NCBI GenBank assembly: GCA_001825675.1
Contig: MHYA01000173.1
Span: forward strand, 1 to 32,486
Reading direction: 5' to 3'
DNA length: 32,486 nucleotides
Source: Planctomycetes bacterium GWF2_42_9
GTDB lineage: Bacteria > Planctomycetota > Phycisphaerae > Sedimentisphaerales > UBA12454
The position numbers and the translations under genes were made by a program. Below are positions 31,361 to 32,486 of the stretch, piece by piece; the stretch's first letter is position 1; every line of letters begins with the position of its first letter. Under the pieces are notes generated by a model that was not told the DNA's origin, did no database searches, and saw nothing but the letters and a program-made list of their open reading frames with translations.

Positions 31361-32486
31361 ATGAAACAGACGGTAATCTTTGTTTTTATAGCATTCATAA
31401 TTTTTGGCAATTCTTTTGCGGGAACACAAGATTATGTCAAGGCGGGCGAATTCAAAAGAATTTACGATCCCTCATTCGGTGAAGACAGAAGATGGTATAT
31501 TAACGATCATTGCTTTATCCGCGACGCAAACGGCACTTGGCATATGTTCGGCATCACTCATCAGGAGCCGATGAACCCGCACGATGAAGATTATTTCGCA
31601 CACGCGACTTGCTCCACTCTTACAGGCGTATGGAAAAAAGAACCGTTTGCGATGAAGGTCGATCCAAACTTTGGCGAGATACATCTTTGGGCTCCGCACG
31701 TAATATATCACAACGGCCTTTATTATATGTATTATTGCGGCGGCAGCGACAAAGGTAGTACCAAATATCAAATCAATCTCGCGACTTCAAAAAATCTTTA
31801 CGACTGGACAAGAGTAAAAGAAAATCCGATGGTTGTCGATGGCTTCGATGCAAGAGACCCGTTTATTTACCGTATGAAAGACAAATGGGTGATGTACTAC
31901 ACTGCCAACAGTAAGCCAGAAGGCGGCAACCATGTAGTTTATGCAGTTACGAGCAAAGACCTTCTTCATTGGTCGGACAGAAAACTTGTTTACACAGACC
32001 CCGGCGTTGGAACTTGGGGTGGAAATACCGAATCGCCGCAGGTTATTCGCAGGGGCAAATATTATTATCTGTTCATCGGGCCGGGCGCAGCCTATACGCA
32101 AACAACCGTCTATCGCAGCACCGACCCATTCAACTGGGTATATGACGCAAATGTTCCTGTTCTCAAAACACATGCCGCTGAAATCGTTCGCGATATAGGC
32201 GGACAATGGTATATAAGCCATTGCGGCTGGGATCAGGGCGGAGTTTACCTTGCGCCATTAATTTGGAATGACGGCGTTGATGATAATGACACATCGCTTC
32301 CGCCCGGCGGCGAAGTCAAAAAGCTATCGCGTGCAACTTATATAGACAAAATGAAGGCAGGCTGGCTCGGTCAAATGGTTGGCGTAACATGGGGATTTCC
32401 CACCGAATTTAAATGGAATGGCAAGATAATACCTGACGCGAATGTGCCGGTATGGACTTCAAACATGTTTGATGGAGCTTTTTGGC
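31361..32486 (+). CDS. Secreted GH43/GH32-like beta-propeller fused to an ADP-ribosylglycohydrolase-like domain (runs off right edge)
   Basis: The frame is open to the window end, giving 375 residues of a longer protein. A signal peptide (residues 1-20, FGNSFA cleavage) directs export. Residues about 40-310 show the repeated strand pattern of a five-bladed propeller glycosidase: WYINDHCFIRDANGTWHMF, WAPHVIYHNGLYYMYYCG, then DARDPFIY and TESPQVIRRGKYYYLF. Asp49, Asp166 and Glu224 occupy the places of the nucleophile/base, transition-state Asp and acid of GH43/GH32 families. After a Pro/Gly linker, YIDKMKAGWLGQMVGVTWG (about 327-345) begins an ADP-ribosylglycohydrolase-like domain, comparable to the DKxxGxxxGxxxGDAxG opening. 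GAAGGGA eight bases before the ATG at 31361 favours it over the in-frame ATG at 31346. Substrate is probably a plant or algal glycan; the second domain's role is unknown. Confidence 0.82.
   Translation, partial: MKQTVIFVFIAFIIFGNSFAGTQDYVKAGEFKRIYDPSFGEDRRWYINDHCFIRDANGTWHMFGITHQEPMNPHDEDYFAHATCSTLTGVWKKEPFAMKVDPNFGEIHLWAPHVIYHNGLYYMYYCGGSDKGSTKYQINLATSKNLYDWTRVKENPMVVDGFDARDPFIYRMKDKWVMYYTANSKPEGGNHVVYAVTSKDLLHWSDRKLVYTDPGVGTWGGNTESPQVIRRGKYYYLFIGPGAAYTQTTVYRSTDPFNWVYDANVPVLKTHAAEIVRDIGGQWYISHCGWDQGGVYLAPLIWNDGVDDNDTSLPPGGEVKKLSRATYIDKMKAGWLGQMVGVTWGFPTEFKWNGKIIPDANVPVWTSNMFDGAFW

Noticed and set aside
31232-31429. 65-codon minus-strand ORF across the glycosidase promoter
   Set aside because: It overlaps a better supported promoter and the signal peptide of the plus-strand gene, and has no recognisable domain.

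Overview
The window reads as ordinary bacterial chromosome from one Gram-negative host between about position 1,320 and the right end, with a short foreign-looking block on the left. Gene style in the main part (a lipoprotein TolC homologue, periplasmic-type adaptor, DUF547 protein, tandem-ACT protein, peptidoglycan-salvage genes, and low-complexity words between genes) suggests a Planctomycetota/Phycisphaerae-like or similar anaerobic environmental bacterium. This is inference; no 16S or ribosomal protein gene is present. The first ~1.3 kb carries two overlapping Mur-ligase genes whose style resembles Patescibacteria (CPR). They run into a truncated metK at a point where both reading frames share about 20 bases, so the most economical reading is a chimeric contig end.

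Layout. 1-1320: MurF-like and MurE-like partial genes, minus strand. 1300-2944: truncated metK and a DUF547 protein, minus strand. 3164-12211: an exported helical protein, then two tandem membrane-anchored family 5 solute-binding proteins and a complete Opp/Dpp-type ABC importer (two permeases, two ATPases). Nearly every non-overlapping junction in this run is filled by short degenerate repeats. 12285-13141: STAS-domain protein and tandem-ACT protein. 13142-13405: a promoter-to-terminator unit with no long ORF, which is a small-RNA or small-protein candidate. 13585-15061: two unrelated-looking SAM methyltransferases. 15138-17000: glmS on the minus strand, then tRNA-Pro(UGG) on the plus strand. 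17346-23018: a TolC/MacA/MacB-type tripartite export operon. 23116-28233: GH20 glycosidase, anmK, murQ and a sodium:solute symporter, tightly coupled. 28297-30893: cheW and a zinc-binding-type chemoreceptor, minus strand. 31361-end: a secreted protein joining a GH43/GH32-like propeller to the start of an ADP-ribosylglycohydrolase-like domain.

How it fits together. The clearest functional unit is the four-gene muropeptide-sugar salvage cassette. A symporter would import a sugar, a GH20 enzyme without a signal peptide would release GlcNAc in the cytoplasm, AnmK would phosphorylate anhydro-MurNAc, and MurQ would cleave the lactyl ether to give GlcNAc-6-P. Neither a GH3 NagZ nor AmpG lies in the window. 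The Opp-type importer could supply peptides, including wall peptides, but nothing in the sequence fixes its substrate. GlmS feeds the same hexosamine pool from fructose-6-P.
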